Positions 16,364-26,627 of a stretch of DNA of 64,000 bases are shown here, one piece after another (position 1 is the first letter of the stretch; each line of letters begins with the position of its first letter). The notes under the pieces were generated by a model, which searched no databases, was not told where the DNA came from, and worked only from the letters and a program-made list of their open reading frames with translations. The stretch comes from Atlantibacter hermannii (lineage in GTDB: Bacteria; Pseudomonadota; Gammaproteobacteria; Enterobacterales; Enterobacteriaceae): assembly GCF_009907385.1 (NCBI RefSeq), contig NZ_JAAATR010000073.1, positions 1-64,000 on the forward strand. The letters run 5' to 3'. Made by a program: the position numbers and the translations under genes.

Positions 16364-17368
16364 ATGTCGCCGCTTATGATTAATGAAGTGCTCGCCCATC
16401 CGCAGGATGTGACCTGGCTCCCCTGGGCAGTGCAGTATTTTTTCTTTATCGGCATTGCGGCCTGCTCGGCGCTGCTGGCCTGCGGACTGCATGGTCGTCA
16501 TGCCGGGCTGGAACGGCTGACGCTGCTGATCGGCCTGACCTGCGCCATCGCCGCGCCGCTGGCGCTGACAGCTGATCTCCATCAAACCGCCAGGGTATGG
16601 CACTTTTACGCCTGGCCGACGCCGTGGTCGTGGATGCCCTGGGGGGCGCTGTTCCTGCCGCTGTTTACCGGCTTTATCGGCCTGTGGTTTATCGCCGCGA
16701 CCGTACAGCACCTTTACGGCAAAACGTTCGCCTGGACCCGCTGGATGGCGTATGCCTGCGCGCTGACCGCGATTGGCCTGCTGCTGTACACCGGGCGCGA
16801 AGTGTCGGTGGTGCGCGCCCGCCCGATCTGGTTCAGCTGGTGGTTCCCGCTGGCGATGTTCCTCAGCGCGTTCCAGACCCTGCTGGCGCTGCTGACTGCC
16901 GCTACCCGCACGCCAGCGCTGCAACTGAAACTGGCGCGCGGTCTGCTGATCACTATGGGTTTGTTGGGCATCACGGTAGCGATGTGGATTTCCGGCGACA
17001 CGCTGTCCGGCGCGGCGCTGCGCCACTGGCTGGCGTGGCCCCGGGCGCAGGCGCTGGCGACAGGCTGGGCGGCACTGTGGTTGTTAACTTTAATCGCGGC
17101 GCTGTTTGCCGTTATGCGTCCGCTACCGCTGGCGGGGGGCATCCTGCTGGCGCTGGCGTCGATGGCGCTCAGCTGGCTGATGCGCTGGACCTTACTCATC
17201 GAGGGGCAAACCCTCCCGAAATATAACGCGCTGTTTAATCCTTACACGCTGCCGATGGGCACCGACGGGCTGCTGGCGATTGTCGGCACCTTCGGGCTGT
17301 GGATGGCGCTGCTTATCATCGCGCGTGAAATTGTGAATGGCTTAATGCGGAGAAATCATCATGCCTGA
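16364..17368 (+). CDS. ttrC: TtrC, membrane quinol-oxidising subunit of tetrathionate reductase
   Basis: 334 residues, NrfD-type, with about nine hydrophobic helices, among them VQYFFFIGIAACSALLACGL and WFPLAMFLSAFQTLLALLTA. It anchors TtrAB on the periplasmic face and oxidises menaquinol. It directly abuts ttrB and overlaps ttrA by eight bases, so the three are translated as a unit. Confidence 0.93.
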   Translation: MSPLMINEVLAHPQDVTWLPWAVQYFFFIGIAACSALLACGLHGRHAGLERLTLLIGLTCAIAAPLALTADLHQTARVWHFYAWPTPWSWMPWGALFLPLFTGFIGLWFIAATVQHLYGKTFAWTRWMAYACALTAIGLLLYTGREVSVVRARPIWFSWWFPLAMFLSAFQTLLALLTAATRTPALQLKLARGLLITMGLLGITVAMWISGDTLSGAALRHWLAWPRAQALATGWAALWLLTLIAALFAVMRPLPLAGGILLALASMALSWLMRWTLLIEGQTLPKYNALFNPYTLPMGTDGLLAIVGTFGLWMALLIIAREIVNGLMRRNHHA

Positions 17369-20300
17369 ATTAACCCGTCGTCAGTGGCTTAAAGTAGGAC
17401 TGGTACTCGGAGGGGTTGGCGCGTTTGGGCTGAGCTACCGGGACGTGATCAAAAGAACCTTTGACGGGCTGGTCAACGGCACTTCCGGCAAAGTCACGCT
17501 GCACCGCATTTACGGCAACGCGCTGATCCCGGAAGGCCATGCCGCTCCGGGCTGGCAGGCCAATCCGCAACAGGCGGTGTCGATGACCCAGTGCTTCGGC
17601 TGCTGGACCCAGTGCGGTATCCGGGTGCGCGTCGATCGACAAACCGACAAGGTGATCCGCATCGCCGGGAATCCGTATCATCCGCTCTCCCAGGAGCAGC
17701 ACGTCGACGCCAGAATCCCGGTAGCCCAGGCGCTGGCGCAGATGGGCGGCGAAAGCGGCCTCGACGCCCGCTCCACCGTGTGTTCCCGTGGCGCGACCAC
17801 CCTGGAGGCGCTGTACAGCCCGCTACGCATCCTTGAGCCGATGAAGCGCGTCGGAAAACGCGGCGAAGGCAAATGGCAGCGCATCAGTTTTGAGCAGCTG
17901 ATTGCCGAAGTGGTGGACGGCGGCGATCTGTTCGGCGAAGGCCATGTCGACGGGTTACGCGCCATTCGCGACCTGCAAACCCCCATCGACCCGGCGCATC
18001 CGGGTTTGGGGCCGAAGGCCAACCAGCTGCTGGTCACTAATACCAGCGATGACGGGCGCGACGCCTTTATGCGCCGTTTCGCCCAGAACAGTTTCGGCAG
18101 TAAAAACTTTGGCGCGCACGGGGCGTACTGCGGCTTGTCCTATCGCGCCGGGTCCGGCGCACTGATGAACGATCTCGATAAAAACCCGCACGTGAAGCCC
18201 GACTGGGAGCACGTGGAGTTTGCGCTGTTTATGGGCACCTCCCCGGCGCAATCCGGCAACCCGTTTAAGCGCCAGGCCAGCCAGCTGGCCACCGCGCGGC
18301 TGCGGGATAACTTCAGCTACGTGGTGGTGGCCCCTGCGCTGCCGCTTACCACGGTAATGGCCGACCCGCGCGGCCAGTGGCTGCCGGTCGTGCCGGGCGC
18401 GGATTCGGCGCTGGCGATGGGCATGATCCGCTGGATTATCGACAATCACCGCGCTAACGAAGGCTATCTTTCCCTGCCGTGCGCGGCGGCGATGCAGCAG
18501 GCGGGTGAAAAGAGCTGGACCAACGCTACTCATCTGGTGATCGCCAGCGACGATCATCCCCAGGCCGGGCAACACCTTACCGCCGCGCTGCTCAACGGCG
18601 GCGGCGACAGCGTGCTGGTGGTCGATCAAACGGGTGAACTGGTGCCTGCGGAAAGCTGCTCTGCCGCCACGCTGTTAGTGACCCGCGCCCTGACCCTGCA
18701 GGATGGCAGCGAGGTGACGGTGAAAAGCGCGTATCAACTGTTAAAAGAGAGCGCGGAGAAACGGTCGCCGGAAGAATACAGCCGCGAGTGCGGCGTGCCG
18801 GTGGCGCGTATCGAACAGCTGGCAGACGCCTTTACCCGCCACGGGCGCAAAGCGGCGGTGATTACCCACGGCGGGATGATGTCCGGCAACGGCTTCTATA
18901 ACGCCTGGGCGGTGATGATGCTTAACGCGCTGATCGGCAACCTCAGTCTGGAAGGCGGCGTGTTTGTCGGCGGCGGTAAGTTCAACGGCGTCACCGACGG
19001 GCCGCGCTATAACCTTGCAAGTTTCCCCGGCATGGTCAAACCCAAAGGGCTGAACATTGGCCGCAGTAAAGCGGCTTATGAAAGCTCCGATGAATATCGC
19101 CAGAAAGTCGCCGCCGGGCAGTCGCCGTGGCCTGCCAAAGCGCCGTGGTATCCGTTTGTCGCCGGACAGCTTACCGAGCTGCTGCCCTCCGCGCTCAACG
19201 GCTACCCTTACCCGCTGAAGGCGTGGATTTCCAATATGACCAATCCGGTGTACGGCATCGCCGGGTTCCGGGCGGTGGCGGAGGAGCAGCTTAAAGATCC
19301 GGCGCGGCTGCCGCTGTTTATCGCCATCGACGCGTTTATTAACGAAACCACCGCCCTGGCGGATTATCTGGTGCCGGATACCCATAACTTTGAAAGCTGG
19401 GGATTCAGCGCCCCCTGGGCGGGCGTCGCCAGTAAAGCCACCACCGCGCGCTGGCCGATTGTTAACCCTGCTACCGCCCGCACCGCCCATGGCGAACCGA
19501 TTTCCATGGAGGCGTTCTGCATCGCCGTGGCGCAACGCATCGGCCTGCCCGGCTTCGGGGATAACGCCATGCAGGACAGCGACGGCAACGCCCTGGCCAT
19601 TCATCGCGCTGAGGATTATTACCTGCGGGTGGCGGCCAATATCGCGTATGCCGGTAAAGCCCCCACGCCCGCCGCCAGTGACGAGGATATCCGGCTGACC
19701 GGCGTCGACCGGTTGATGCCCGCCATCAGCCAGACGCTTAAACCCGATGAGGCCCGGCGGGTGGCGTTTATTTTTACGCGCGGTGGGCGGTTTGCGCCGC
19801 ATCAGTCAGGGCGGGAAAACAGCGGCCTCGGCAACCGCTGGGATAAACCGCTGCAAATCTGGAACGCCGGGGTGGCGAAGCATCGCCACGCCATTACCGG
19901 CGAGCGCTACAGCGGCTGTCCGGCCTGGTATCCGGCGCGGTTGTCCGATGGCAAAGCGCTGGACGAGGTGTATCGGCCCGACGCCTGGCCGCTGAAGATG
20001 ATCTCGTTTAAATCCAACGTGATGAGCAGTTCCACCATCGTGATCCCGCGCCTGCACCACGTGAAGCCGGTCAACCTGGTGGCGCTTAATCCGCAGGATG
20101 GTCAGCGCTTTGGCGTGAAGCACGGCGATGAGGTACGCATCACCACGCCGGGCGGCAGCACGACCGCGCGCATTAGCCTGCTGGAAGGCGTAATGCCCGG
20201 CGTGATTGCTATTGAGCACGGCTACGGGCACCGGGAAATGGGTGCCAGCCCGCACACGCTGGACGGCGAGCCGCTGGCGGTCGCGCCGCAGAATGGTTCC

Positions 20301-20423
20301 GGGATCAACCAGAACGATTTGGGCTTTGCCGACCCGACCCGCACGGTGCCGAACAGCTGGCTGGACTGGGTATCCGGTTCGGCGGTGCGCCAGGGATTAC
20401 CGGCGAAGATAGAGCGTATCTAA
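17361..20423 (+). CDS. ttrA: TtrA, tetrathionate reductase molybdopterin subunit
   Basis: 1020 residues, the full length of the Salmonella enzyme. A Tat signal (LTRRQWLKVGLVLGGVGAFG) comes first, then a [4Fe-4S] region (CFGCWTQCGIRVRV) and the DMSO-reductase-family molybdopterin domains ending in a C-terminal bis-MGD barrel (HGDEVRITTPGGSTTARI). It reduces tetrathionate to two thiosulfates in the periplasm. Last gene of the ttrBCA operon, controlled by TtrRS. Confidence 0.95.
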   Translation: MPELTRRQWLKVGLVLGGVGAFGLSYRDVIKRTFDGLVNGTSGKVTLHRIYGNALIPEGHAAPGWQANPQQAVSMTQCFGCWTQCGIRVRVDRQTDKVIRIAGNPYHPLSQEQHVDARIPVAQALAQMGGESGLDARSTVCSRGATTLEALYSPLRILEPMKRVGKRGEGKWQRISFEQLIAEVVDGGDLFGEGHVDGLRAIRDLQTPIDPAHPGLGPKANQLLVTNTSDDGRDAFMRRFAQNSFGSKNFGAHGAYCGLSYRAGSGALMNDLDKNPHVKPDWEHVEFALFMGTSPAQSGNPFKRQASQLATARLRDNFSYVVVAPALPLTTVMADPRGQWLPVVPGADSALAMGMIRWIIDNHRANEGYLSLPCAAAMQQAGEKSWTNATHLVIASDDHPQAGQHLTAALLNGGGDSVLVVDQTGELVPAESCSAATLLVTRALTLQDGSEVTVKSAYQLLKESAEKRSPEEYSRECGVPVARIEQLADAFTRHGRKAAVITHGGMMSGNGFYNAWAVMMLNALIGNLSLEGGVFVGGGKFNGVTDGPRYNLASFPGMVKPKGLNIGRSKAAYESSDEYRQKVAAGQSPWPAKAPWYPFVAGQLTELLPSALNGYPYPLKAWISNMTNPVYGIAGFRAVAEEQLKDPARLPLFIAIDAFINETTALADYLVPDTHNFESWGFSAPWAGVASKATTARWPIVNPATARTAHGEPISMEAFCIAVAQRIGLPGFGDNAMQDSDGNALAIHRAEDYYLRVAANIAYAGKAPTPAASDEDIRLTGVDRLMPAISQTLKPDEARRVAFIFTRGGRFAPHQSGRENSGLGNRWDKPLQIWNAGVAKHRHAITGERYSGCPAWYPARLSDGKALDEVYRPDAWPLKMISFKSNVMSSSTIVIPRLHHVKPVNLVALNPQDGQRFGVKHGDEVRITTPGGSTTARISLLEGVMPGVIAIEHGYGHREMGASPHTLDGEPLAVAPQNGSGINQNDLGFADPTRTVPNSWLDWVSGSAVRQGLPAKIERI

Positions 20424-20428
20424 AAATC

Positions 20429-20455
20429 CGCGCCGCTGTGCAATGCAGCGGCGCG
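20429..20455 (+). terminator. Hairpin terminator after ttrA
   Basis: Perfect 10-bp GC-rich stem CGCGCCGCTG / CAGCGGCGCG with a 7-base loop, six bases after the ttrA stop. The following ATTAATG is only weakly T-rich. Confidence 0.7.
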
Positions 20456-20543
20456 ATTAATGAATGCCATTCATCAAGGCTTGCGGATTTACCCCGCTAA
20501 TCCTGTCTCCGGTACTGAAGTAAGCTGTCTGTTCCTGCCCTGA

Positions 20544-21560
<1,017 letters not shown>

Positions 21561-21620
21561 TCGCAAGCGGAGCCAGCGATGGTTTATACTGGCTCCATTA
21601 CCTCCCTCCAGGACAATCCC

Positions 21621-22514
21621 TTGCTAAAAGAGAACTTTAACGATCTGATTGCCTTTCTGGTGGTGGCGCAGGAGCGCAGTTTTACCCGCGCCGCCGCGAA
21701 GCTCGGCCTGTCGCAGTCGGCCCTGAGCCACTCCATGCGCGGGCTGGAAGAGCGGATGGGCATCCGCCTGTTGACCCGCACCACCCGCAGCGTGTCGCCC
21801 ACCGAGGCGGGCGAACGGCTGGCGGAACGGCTTGGCCCGCACTTCCGCGATATTGAAAGCGAACTTAATACCATGAAGGAGATGCGCGAGGTGCCCGCCG
21901 GCAACATCCGCATCACCGCCGGGGAACATGCCGTGGACTGGGTGCTGTGGCCGGTGCTGTCGCCGTTTCTCACCGCCTGGCCGGATATCCATGTCGAAGT
22001 GACGGTCGATAACGCCCTGTCGGATATCGTTTCCGAACGCTTTGACGCAGGCATCCGCCTCGGCGAGCAGGTGGCGAAGGATATGATTGCCGTGCCGGTC
22101 AGCCCGCCGATGCGCATGGCGGTGGTCGGCTCAGCGGATTATTTTGCCCGTTTTCCCGTCCCGCGGGTGCCCGCCGATCTCCAGCAGCATCGCTGCATCA
22201 ATATGCGTCTGCCGACGCTGGGCGGCCTGTATGCGTGGGAGTTTTCCCGCGACGGCAAAGAACTGCGGGTGCGCGTGGAGGGCCAGTTGACCATCAACCC
22301 GATTCGCCACCGGATTGACGCGGCGCTGGCGGGAAACGGGCTGGTTTATCTGCCGGAGGATACGGTGCGCGACGCGCTGGCGGACGGTCGGCTGTTGCGG
22401 GTGCTTGAGGCGTGGTGCGAGCCGTTTCCGGGTTACTATCTTTACTATCCCAGCCGACGGCAGCACACCACGGCATTTTCATTGTTTGTCGAGGCCCTGC
22501 GCTATCGGGGGTAA
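21621..22514 (+). CDS. LysR-family transcriptional regulator
   Basis: About 297 residues. The N-terminal winged helix-turn-helix (FNDLIAFLVVAQERSFTRAA, then LGLSQSALSHSMRGLEERMG) is typical, followed by a periplasmic-binding-type effector domain (about 90-295). I choose TTG at 21621, which has AGGA seven bases upstream and puts the helix-turn-helix at the usual distance; an ATG at 21579 would add 14 residues. It is placed with the aldo/keto reductase, as in many enterobacteria. Effector unknown. Confidence 0.88.
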   Translation: MLKENFNDLIAFLVVAQERSFTRAAAKLGLSQSALSHSMRGLEERMGIRLLTRTTRSVSPTEAGERLAERLGPHFRDIESELNTMKEMREVPAGNIRITAGEHAVDWVLWPVLSPFLTAWPDIHVEVTVDNALSDIVSERFDAGIRLGEQVAKDMIAVPVSPPMRMAVVGSADYFARFPVPRVPADLQQHRCINMRLPTLGGLYAWEFSRDGKELRVRVEGQLTINPIRHRIDAALAGNGLVYLPEDTVRDALADGRLLRVLEAWCEPFPGYYLYYPSRRQHTTAFSLFVEALRYRG

Positions 22515-22516
22515 AA

Positions 22517-22993
22517 TTACTGCCCCTGATACTGCGCGTCGGTGACCTTTTCCATCCACTCCACCGGGCTGCCGTTAACCGATTCGGCGATGGCGATATG
22601 CGTCATGGCCGTATCTGGCGCTGCGCCGTGCCAGTGCTTGACGTTTTCCGGGATCCAGACGATATCCCCGACGTTGATTTCCCGCACCGGTTTGCCCCAC
22701 TCCTGCACCCGCCCTTTCCCCTGGGTGACGATCAGCGTCTGGCCCAGCGGATGGGTATGCCAGGCGGTGCGCGCGCTGGGTTCGAACGTGACGGTCGCAC
22801 CGCCAACGCGGGCGGGTTCGGTGGCCTGAAACAACGAATCGATCCGCACCTGGCCGGTAAACCAGCTGTCCGGCCCTATCGCCGACGCCTGAGAACCACT
22901 CGGGGTAATTTTCACTTTGTCATCCTCTGCGCTCAGCGCTGCCCCGGAGGTCAGCACCGGGATCATCACCGTCATTGCGCTCAATAATTTCAT
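22517..22993 (-). CDS. Periplasmic cupin-domain protein
   Basis: 158 residues. A signal peptide ([20 protein letters not shown], cut before AEDD) is followed by one cupin: motif 1 is [17 protein letters not shown] with metal-binding histidines, motif 2 is [20 protein letters not shown]. Such proteins are often labelled carboxymuconolactone-decarboxylase-associated cupins; the reaction is not known. I start at the ATG at 22993, since upstream codons lie in the hairpin at 23009-23060. It converges on the LysR gene with two bases between the ends. Confidence 0.82.
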   Translation of the reverse strand: MKLLSAMTVMIPVLTSGAALSAEDDKVKITPSGSQASAIGPDSWFTGQVRIDSLFQATEPARVGGATVTFEPSARTAWHTHPLGQTLIVTQGKGRVQEWGKPVREINVGDIVWIPENVKHWHGAAPDTAMTHIAIAESVNGSPVEWMEKVTDAQYQGQ

Positions 22994-23008
22994 GGTTGGC
23001 TCGCTGTT

Positions 23009-23060
23009 GTGGAGGTCCGTCCGGGCGATGACTAAAAGCGTAATCGCCACCGACCTCCAC
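23009..23060. repeat. Nested hairpin upstream of the cupin gene
   Basis: Outer arms GTGGAGGTC (23009-23017) and GACCTCCAC (23052-23060) enclose inner arms GGCGAT (23024-23029) and ATCGCC (23043-23048), both perfect. It lies between the end of the cio operon (23112) and the cupin start (22993), both transcribed leftwards. It could be an attenuating terminator or a 5' leader structure for the cupin mRNA. Confidence 0.55.
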
Positions 23061-23111
23061 ATCCATGCATAAAACCAGGATGGTGTTATGAGCGCAGCGC
23101 ATAAATCGCCG

Positions 23112-23246
23112 CTAGCTGGATTTGAGGCCTGCCGAGGTCATCAACACACGCAGCACCATACTGACCGCGCCAAGCGCCAGGATACTGGCGGACCATATCA
23201 CCACCAGCCAGACAATCTGGCTCAGTTTGCTTTGCCGTTTTTCCAT
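23112..23246 (-). CDS. DUF2474 small membrane subunit of the CioAB oxidase
   Basis: 44 residues: a short basic N terminus ([10 protein letters not shown]), one membrane helix ([20 protein letters not shown]) and a short tail. DUF2474 proteins sit after cioB and are the likely counterpart of the CydX single-helix subunit of bd oxidases. The ATG overlaps the cioB stop by one base (TGATG), so it is co-translated. It is easy to miss because a larger frame covers the same bases. Confidence 0.8.
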   Translation of the reverse strand: MEKRQSKLSQIVWLVVIWSASILALGAVSMVLRVLMTSAGLKSS

Positions 23247-24256
23247 CAGTGATAGCCCTCCCCGTGGCGCACTTTGCCGCGAAACACGTAATAGCTCCAG
23301 AAGGTATACGCGAGGATCACCGGGATAATCAGCAGCGCGCCCACCAGCATAAAGCCCTGGCTGGCTGGCGGCGCGGCGGCCTCCCACAGGGAAATATCCG
23401 GCGGGATAATGTTCGGCCAGATACTGATCCCCAGCCCGCTGAAGCCCAGGAATACCAGCGCCAGCGTCAGGATAAACGCCGTGGCGTGGTGGCCAGGACG
23501 CGAAACGGTTTTCCACAGCGCCAGGCTGCAAATCAGCACCAGCACGGGCACCGGCAGGAAGAACCACAGGTTGGGCAGCGAGAACCAGCGCTGGGCGATA
23601 TCGTCATGAGTGAGCGGCGTCCAGGCGCTGACTATCGCCATCACGATTAACAGCATAATTAACAGCGGCGGCGTCAGCTGGCGCATCCGGGTAAACAGCG
23701 GACCTTCGCTTTTCATGATAAGCCAGGTGGCGGCCAGCAGCGCGTAGGTCACCACCAGCCCCAGCCCGCAGAACAGGTTGAACGCGGTTAACCAGTCCAG
23801 CGCGCCGCCGGCGAAGGTGCGCCCTTCCACCGGAAAGCCGTTAATCACCGCACCGACGATAATCCCCTGGCAAAAGGTCGCCAGGATCGAGCCCGCCAGA
23901 AAGGCGACATCCCACCAGGGGCGGTGCGATTCGGTGGCTTTGAAGCGAAACTCAAACGCCACGCCGCGGAAAATCAGGCCGATCAGCATCAGGGTGATCG
24001 GAATGGTCAGGGCGTCGGCAATCACCGCGTAGGCCAGCGGGAAGGCGCCGAACAGCCCTGCGCCGCCCAGCACCAGCCAGGTTTCGTTGCCGTCCCACAC
24101 CGGCGCGACGCTGTTGACCATTACGTCACGATCGTGCGGGTCGCGGATAAACGGAAACAGCACCCCAATCCCCAGATCGAAGCCGTCCATGACGATGTAC
24201 ATCAGCGTCGAGAAAACAATAATGACGAACCACACTACCGACAGGTCGATGTTCAT
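23246..24256 (-). CDS. cioB: Cytochrome bd-type (cyanide-insensitive) oxidase subunit II
   Basis: 336 residues with about eight membrane helices, beginning VWFVIIVFSTLMYIVMDGFD, the CydB N-terminal signature GFDLGIG, and then APVWDGNETWLVLGGAGLFG, invariant in bd oxidase subunit II. It supports the heme-bearing subunit I in quinol-driven oxygen reduction in the inner membrane. The start overlaps the cioA stop by one base. Confidence 0.92.
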   Translation of the reverse strand: MNIDLSVVWFVIIVFSTLMYIVMDGFDLGIGVLFPFIRDPHDRDVMVNSVAPVWDGNETWLVLGGAGLFGAFPLAYAVIADALTIPITLMLIGLIFRGVAFEFRFKATESHRPWWDVAFLAGSILATFCQGIIVGAVINGFPVEGRTFAGGALDWLTAFNLFCGLGLVVTYALLAATWLIMKSEGPLFTRMRQLTPPLLIMLLIVMAIVSAWTPLTHDDIAQRWFSLPNLWFFLPVPVLVLICSLALWKTVSRPGHHATAFILTLALVFLGFSGLGISIWPNIIPPDISLWEAAAPPASQGFMLVGALLIIPVILAYTFWSYYVFRGKVRHGEGYH

Positions 24257-25659
24257 TATCTTTTCTCCTCTTCCAGACGCTCGCCCACGGCGGAAATGGG
24301 CCGCGCGGGTCGGCCATCGGTTTTCGAAGACAGCTCGTCTTCGGGTTGCGGGCCCACTTTAATCAGCCGGATCAGGTACAGATACCCGACGCCAAATACC
24401 AGGGTATACACCACGATAAACACCAGCAGGCTGATCGACATTTGCAGATCGCTATGGGCCGAGACCGCATCCCGGGTGCGCATCAACCCGTACACCACCC
24501 AGGGCTGACGCCCCACCTCGGTGGTGACCCATCCGGCCAGAATAGCGATTAAGCCCGACGGCCCCATCCACAGCGCGAAATGGAGAAACGGTCGTGACTG
24601 GTACAGCCGCCCGCGATAGCGCAGCCACAGGCTCGCCAGCCCCAGGCCAATCATCAGCACGCCCATCCCCACCATCAGGCGGAACGACCAGAACACGATG
24701 GTGGAATTTGGCCGCTCGTCTTTGGGGAAATCTTTCAGCGCCGGAACCTGTTGGTCGAGACTGTGAGTCAGGATCAGGCTGCCGAGCGCCGGGATTTCCA
24801 GCCCGTAGCGGGTGCGCTCCTGCTCCATATCCGGCCAGCCCACCAGCAGCAGCGGCGTTGGCTCGCCGGGCGGGTTTTCCCAGTGCCCTTCGATGGCGGC
24901 AATTTTCGCGGGCTGGTGCTTAAGCGTATTCAGGCCATGCATATCGCCGATCACTGCCTGGATCGGTGCCACCAGCAGCGCCATCCACAGCGCCATAGAG
25001 AACATTTTGCGCACCGCCGGGGTATCGTTGCCTTTCAGCAAATGCCAGGCGGCGGACGCGCCGACGAACATCGCACTACTTAAAAAGGCTGCCACCGACA
25101 TATGGAACAGCCGGTAAGGAAACGACGGGTTAAAGATCACCGCGAACCAGTCGGCGGGCACCACCTGGCCATTGATGATTTCATGACCCTGCGGCGTGTG
25201 CATCCAGCTGTTGGACGCAAGGATCCAGAAGGTGGACATCAGCGTACCCAGCGCCACCATGCAGGTTGAGAAAAAGTGCAGCCCAGGGCCGACCTTGTTC
25301 CAGCCGAACAGCATCACGCCGAGGAAACCGGCTTCGAGGAAAAACGCGGTCAGCACTTCATACGTCAGCAGCGGCCCGGTAATGCTCCCGGCGAACTGCG
25401 AAAATCCGCTCCAGTTGGTCCCGAACTGATAGGCCATTACCAGACCGGACACCACCCCCATGCCAAAGTTAACGGCAAAAATTTTCAGCCAGAACTTATA
25501 CAGCGAGCGCCACAGCGGATTGTGGGTCTTCAGCCACATCCCTTCCAGCACCACCAGATAGCTGGCAAGCCCAATGGTGATCGCCGGAAAAATAATGTGA
25601 AAGGATACGGTGAAGGCAAACTGTATCCTGGCAAGAATAAACGCGTCTAAACCAAACAT
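24256..25659 (-). CDS. cioA: Cytochrome bd-type (cyanide-insensitive) oxidase subunit I
   Basis: 467 residues, shorter than CydA (about 520), which fits the short Q-loop of the CioA class. Conserved blocks include FHIIFPAITIGLASYLVVLE with a heme-ligand histidine, FGMGVVSGLVMAYQFGTNW, YRLFHMSVAAFLSSAMFVG and GWVTTEVGRQPWVVYG. Together with CioB and DUF2474 it forms a quinol oxidase tolerant of cyanide and probably of other inhibitors. A -10-like TATACT on the minus strand at 25722-25727 may belong to its promoter. Confidence 0.92.
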   Translation of the reverse strand: MFGLDAFILARIQFAFTVSFHIIFPAITIGLASYLVVLEGMWLKTHNPLWRSLYKFWLKIFAVNFGMGVVSGLVMAYQFGTNWSGFSQFAGSITGPLLTYEVLTAFFLEAGFLGVMLFGWNKVGPGLHFFSTCMVALGTLMSTFWILASNSWMHTPQGHEIINGQVVPADWFAVIFNPSFPYRLFHMSVAAFLSSAMFVGASAAWHLLKGNDTPAVRKMFSMALWMALLVAPIQAVIGDMHGLNTLKHQPAKIAAIEGHWENPPGEPTPLLLVGWPDMEQERTRYGLEIPALGSLILTHSLDQQVPALKDFPKDERPNSTIVFWSFRLMVGMGVLMIGLGLASLWLRYRGRLYQSRPFLHFALWMGPSGLIAILAGWVTTEVGRQPWVVYGLMRTRDAVSAHSDLQMSISLLVFIVVYTLVFGVGYLYLIRLIKVGPQPEDELSSKTDGRPARPISAVGERLEEEKR

Positions 25660-26015
25660 GGCTGCCTCATCATCGACAAACCGGTATTAAACGGACCGGT
25701 AGTAAATTATTTAACGCCTTGAGTATAGACGCAGAAAATGAAGGTAACGGATAAGCCTGAGGCGGGTGAGAAAATAGCGCCGGGCGATACAGGAATTATT
25801 TGCTGACTGGTGATGCCTTGCCCGGCGCGCCCTGCAAGCCAGCAGAGCACGGCGCAGCGCTGGCGGCAGTTTATTTATGGCGCAGAGAATGTTGAAGGAG
25901 AAAATACAAGGTCCTGCCGCTTCGTTAATAACCACCCTGTCGCGTGGCATTCACTTCAGCTTAATTCGCAGCGGCAGCGTGTTGCGGGGAAAATAACCGA
26001 AATAATATTTTCGGG
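25660..26015. other. 356-base intergenic region between cioA and the dms-type operon
   Basis: No convincing gene. It lies upstream of cioA and downstream of the DmsD-like gene. It contains a possible cioA -10 (TATACT, minus strand, 25722-25727), a doubled ACCGGT-containing element at about 25681-25700, and a GC-rich inverted repeat GCGCCGGGC (25777-25785) / GCCCGGCGC (25820-25828) that may form the terminator or a REP-like structure. No clear FNR or ArcA site was made out. Confidence 0.55.
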
Positions 26016-26618
26016 TTATAAAATCCTCCCGGGCTGACCCTCATTAAGCACCTGATGTAATTGCCGGAGACTCAGTAATGTCAGTTCTCCGAGCGCGCGA
26101 TAAAAGCCGTGCGGATGGGCGTTGTTTAACGCCTGTTGGTACAGCGGTAACCACGTCAGAAAATGCTGGCTGAGCAGTTCCAGCAATGCCCTGGGCTGGT
26201 TTGCCATCGCCAGCCACGACGCCTGAAACAGCATTAACCCGAGATGATCTGCCGGTTCCGGATAGTCGGTATGCAGGGTGATGCGGTGCTGGTTAAGGAA
26301 ATCCATCAGCCGCAGCGTGGAGTCGCCCTGGAGCACATGCTCAGGATCGAGCCATACCGATCCCCACGGCGGCGCGGGCAGACTCGCCGGGCCGACGAAC
26401 AGCCACTGCCACTGTTGCTGGAGCAACGTTCTGTCCCGCTGCGCCAGCTCCGGTTGCAGGGCAGCGATGTCTGCGCGCTGCGCGGGCCAGAGTTCCGGCC
26501 AGTCCGGCGTCTGGAAAAATTCGCCAATGGGCGTAAACGCGTCCGTCTGCGGCGCAGTGCGCATGGCGCTCGCCAGCAGGTTCAGCAACGTGGCCCAGTG
26601 GGTTAAATCCGCTTTCAT
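26016..26618 (-). CDS. DmsD/TorD-family molybdoenzyme chaperone
   Basis: 200 residues, all-helical TorD/DmsD family. The diagnostic stretch is LFVGPASLPAPPWGSVWLD, then EPADHLGLMLFQASW and a late FYRALGELTLLSL. Members bind the Tat signal of their catalytic subunit until cofactor loading is finished. It is the last gene of the dms-type operon, nine bases after the polyferredoxin gene, so it most likely serves the DmsA-like protein encoded at 28937-31324. Confidence 0.9.
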   Translation of the reverse strand: MKADLTHWATLLNLLASAMRTAPQTDAFTPIGEFFQTPDWPELWPAQRADIAALQPELAQRDRTLLQQQWQWLFVGPASLPAPPWGSVWLDPEHVLQGDSTLRLMDFLNQHRITLHTDYPEPADHLGLMLFQASWLAMANQPRALLELLSQHFLTWLPLYQQALNNAHPHGFYRALGELTLLSLRQLHQVLNEGQPGRIL

Positions 26619-26627
26619 GATGATTCC

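Noticed and set aside
18741..19802. A 353-codon minus-strand frame within ttrA, and a 317-codon plus-strand frame opposite the EIIC gene (33203-34156)
   Set aside because: Both lie fully inside secure genes on the other strand and have shadow-type amino-acid composition.
23112..23567. A 151-codon minus-strand frame spanning the end of cioB
   Set aside because: Only its last 44 codons are a gene (DUF2474, ATG at 23246); the upstream part is out-of-frame cioB.
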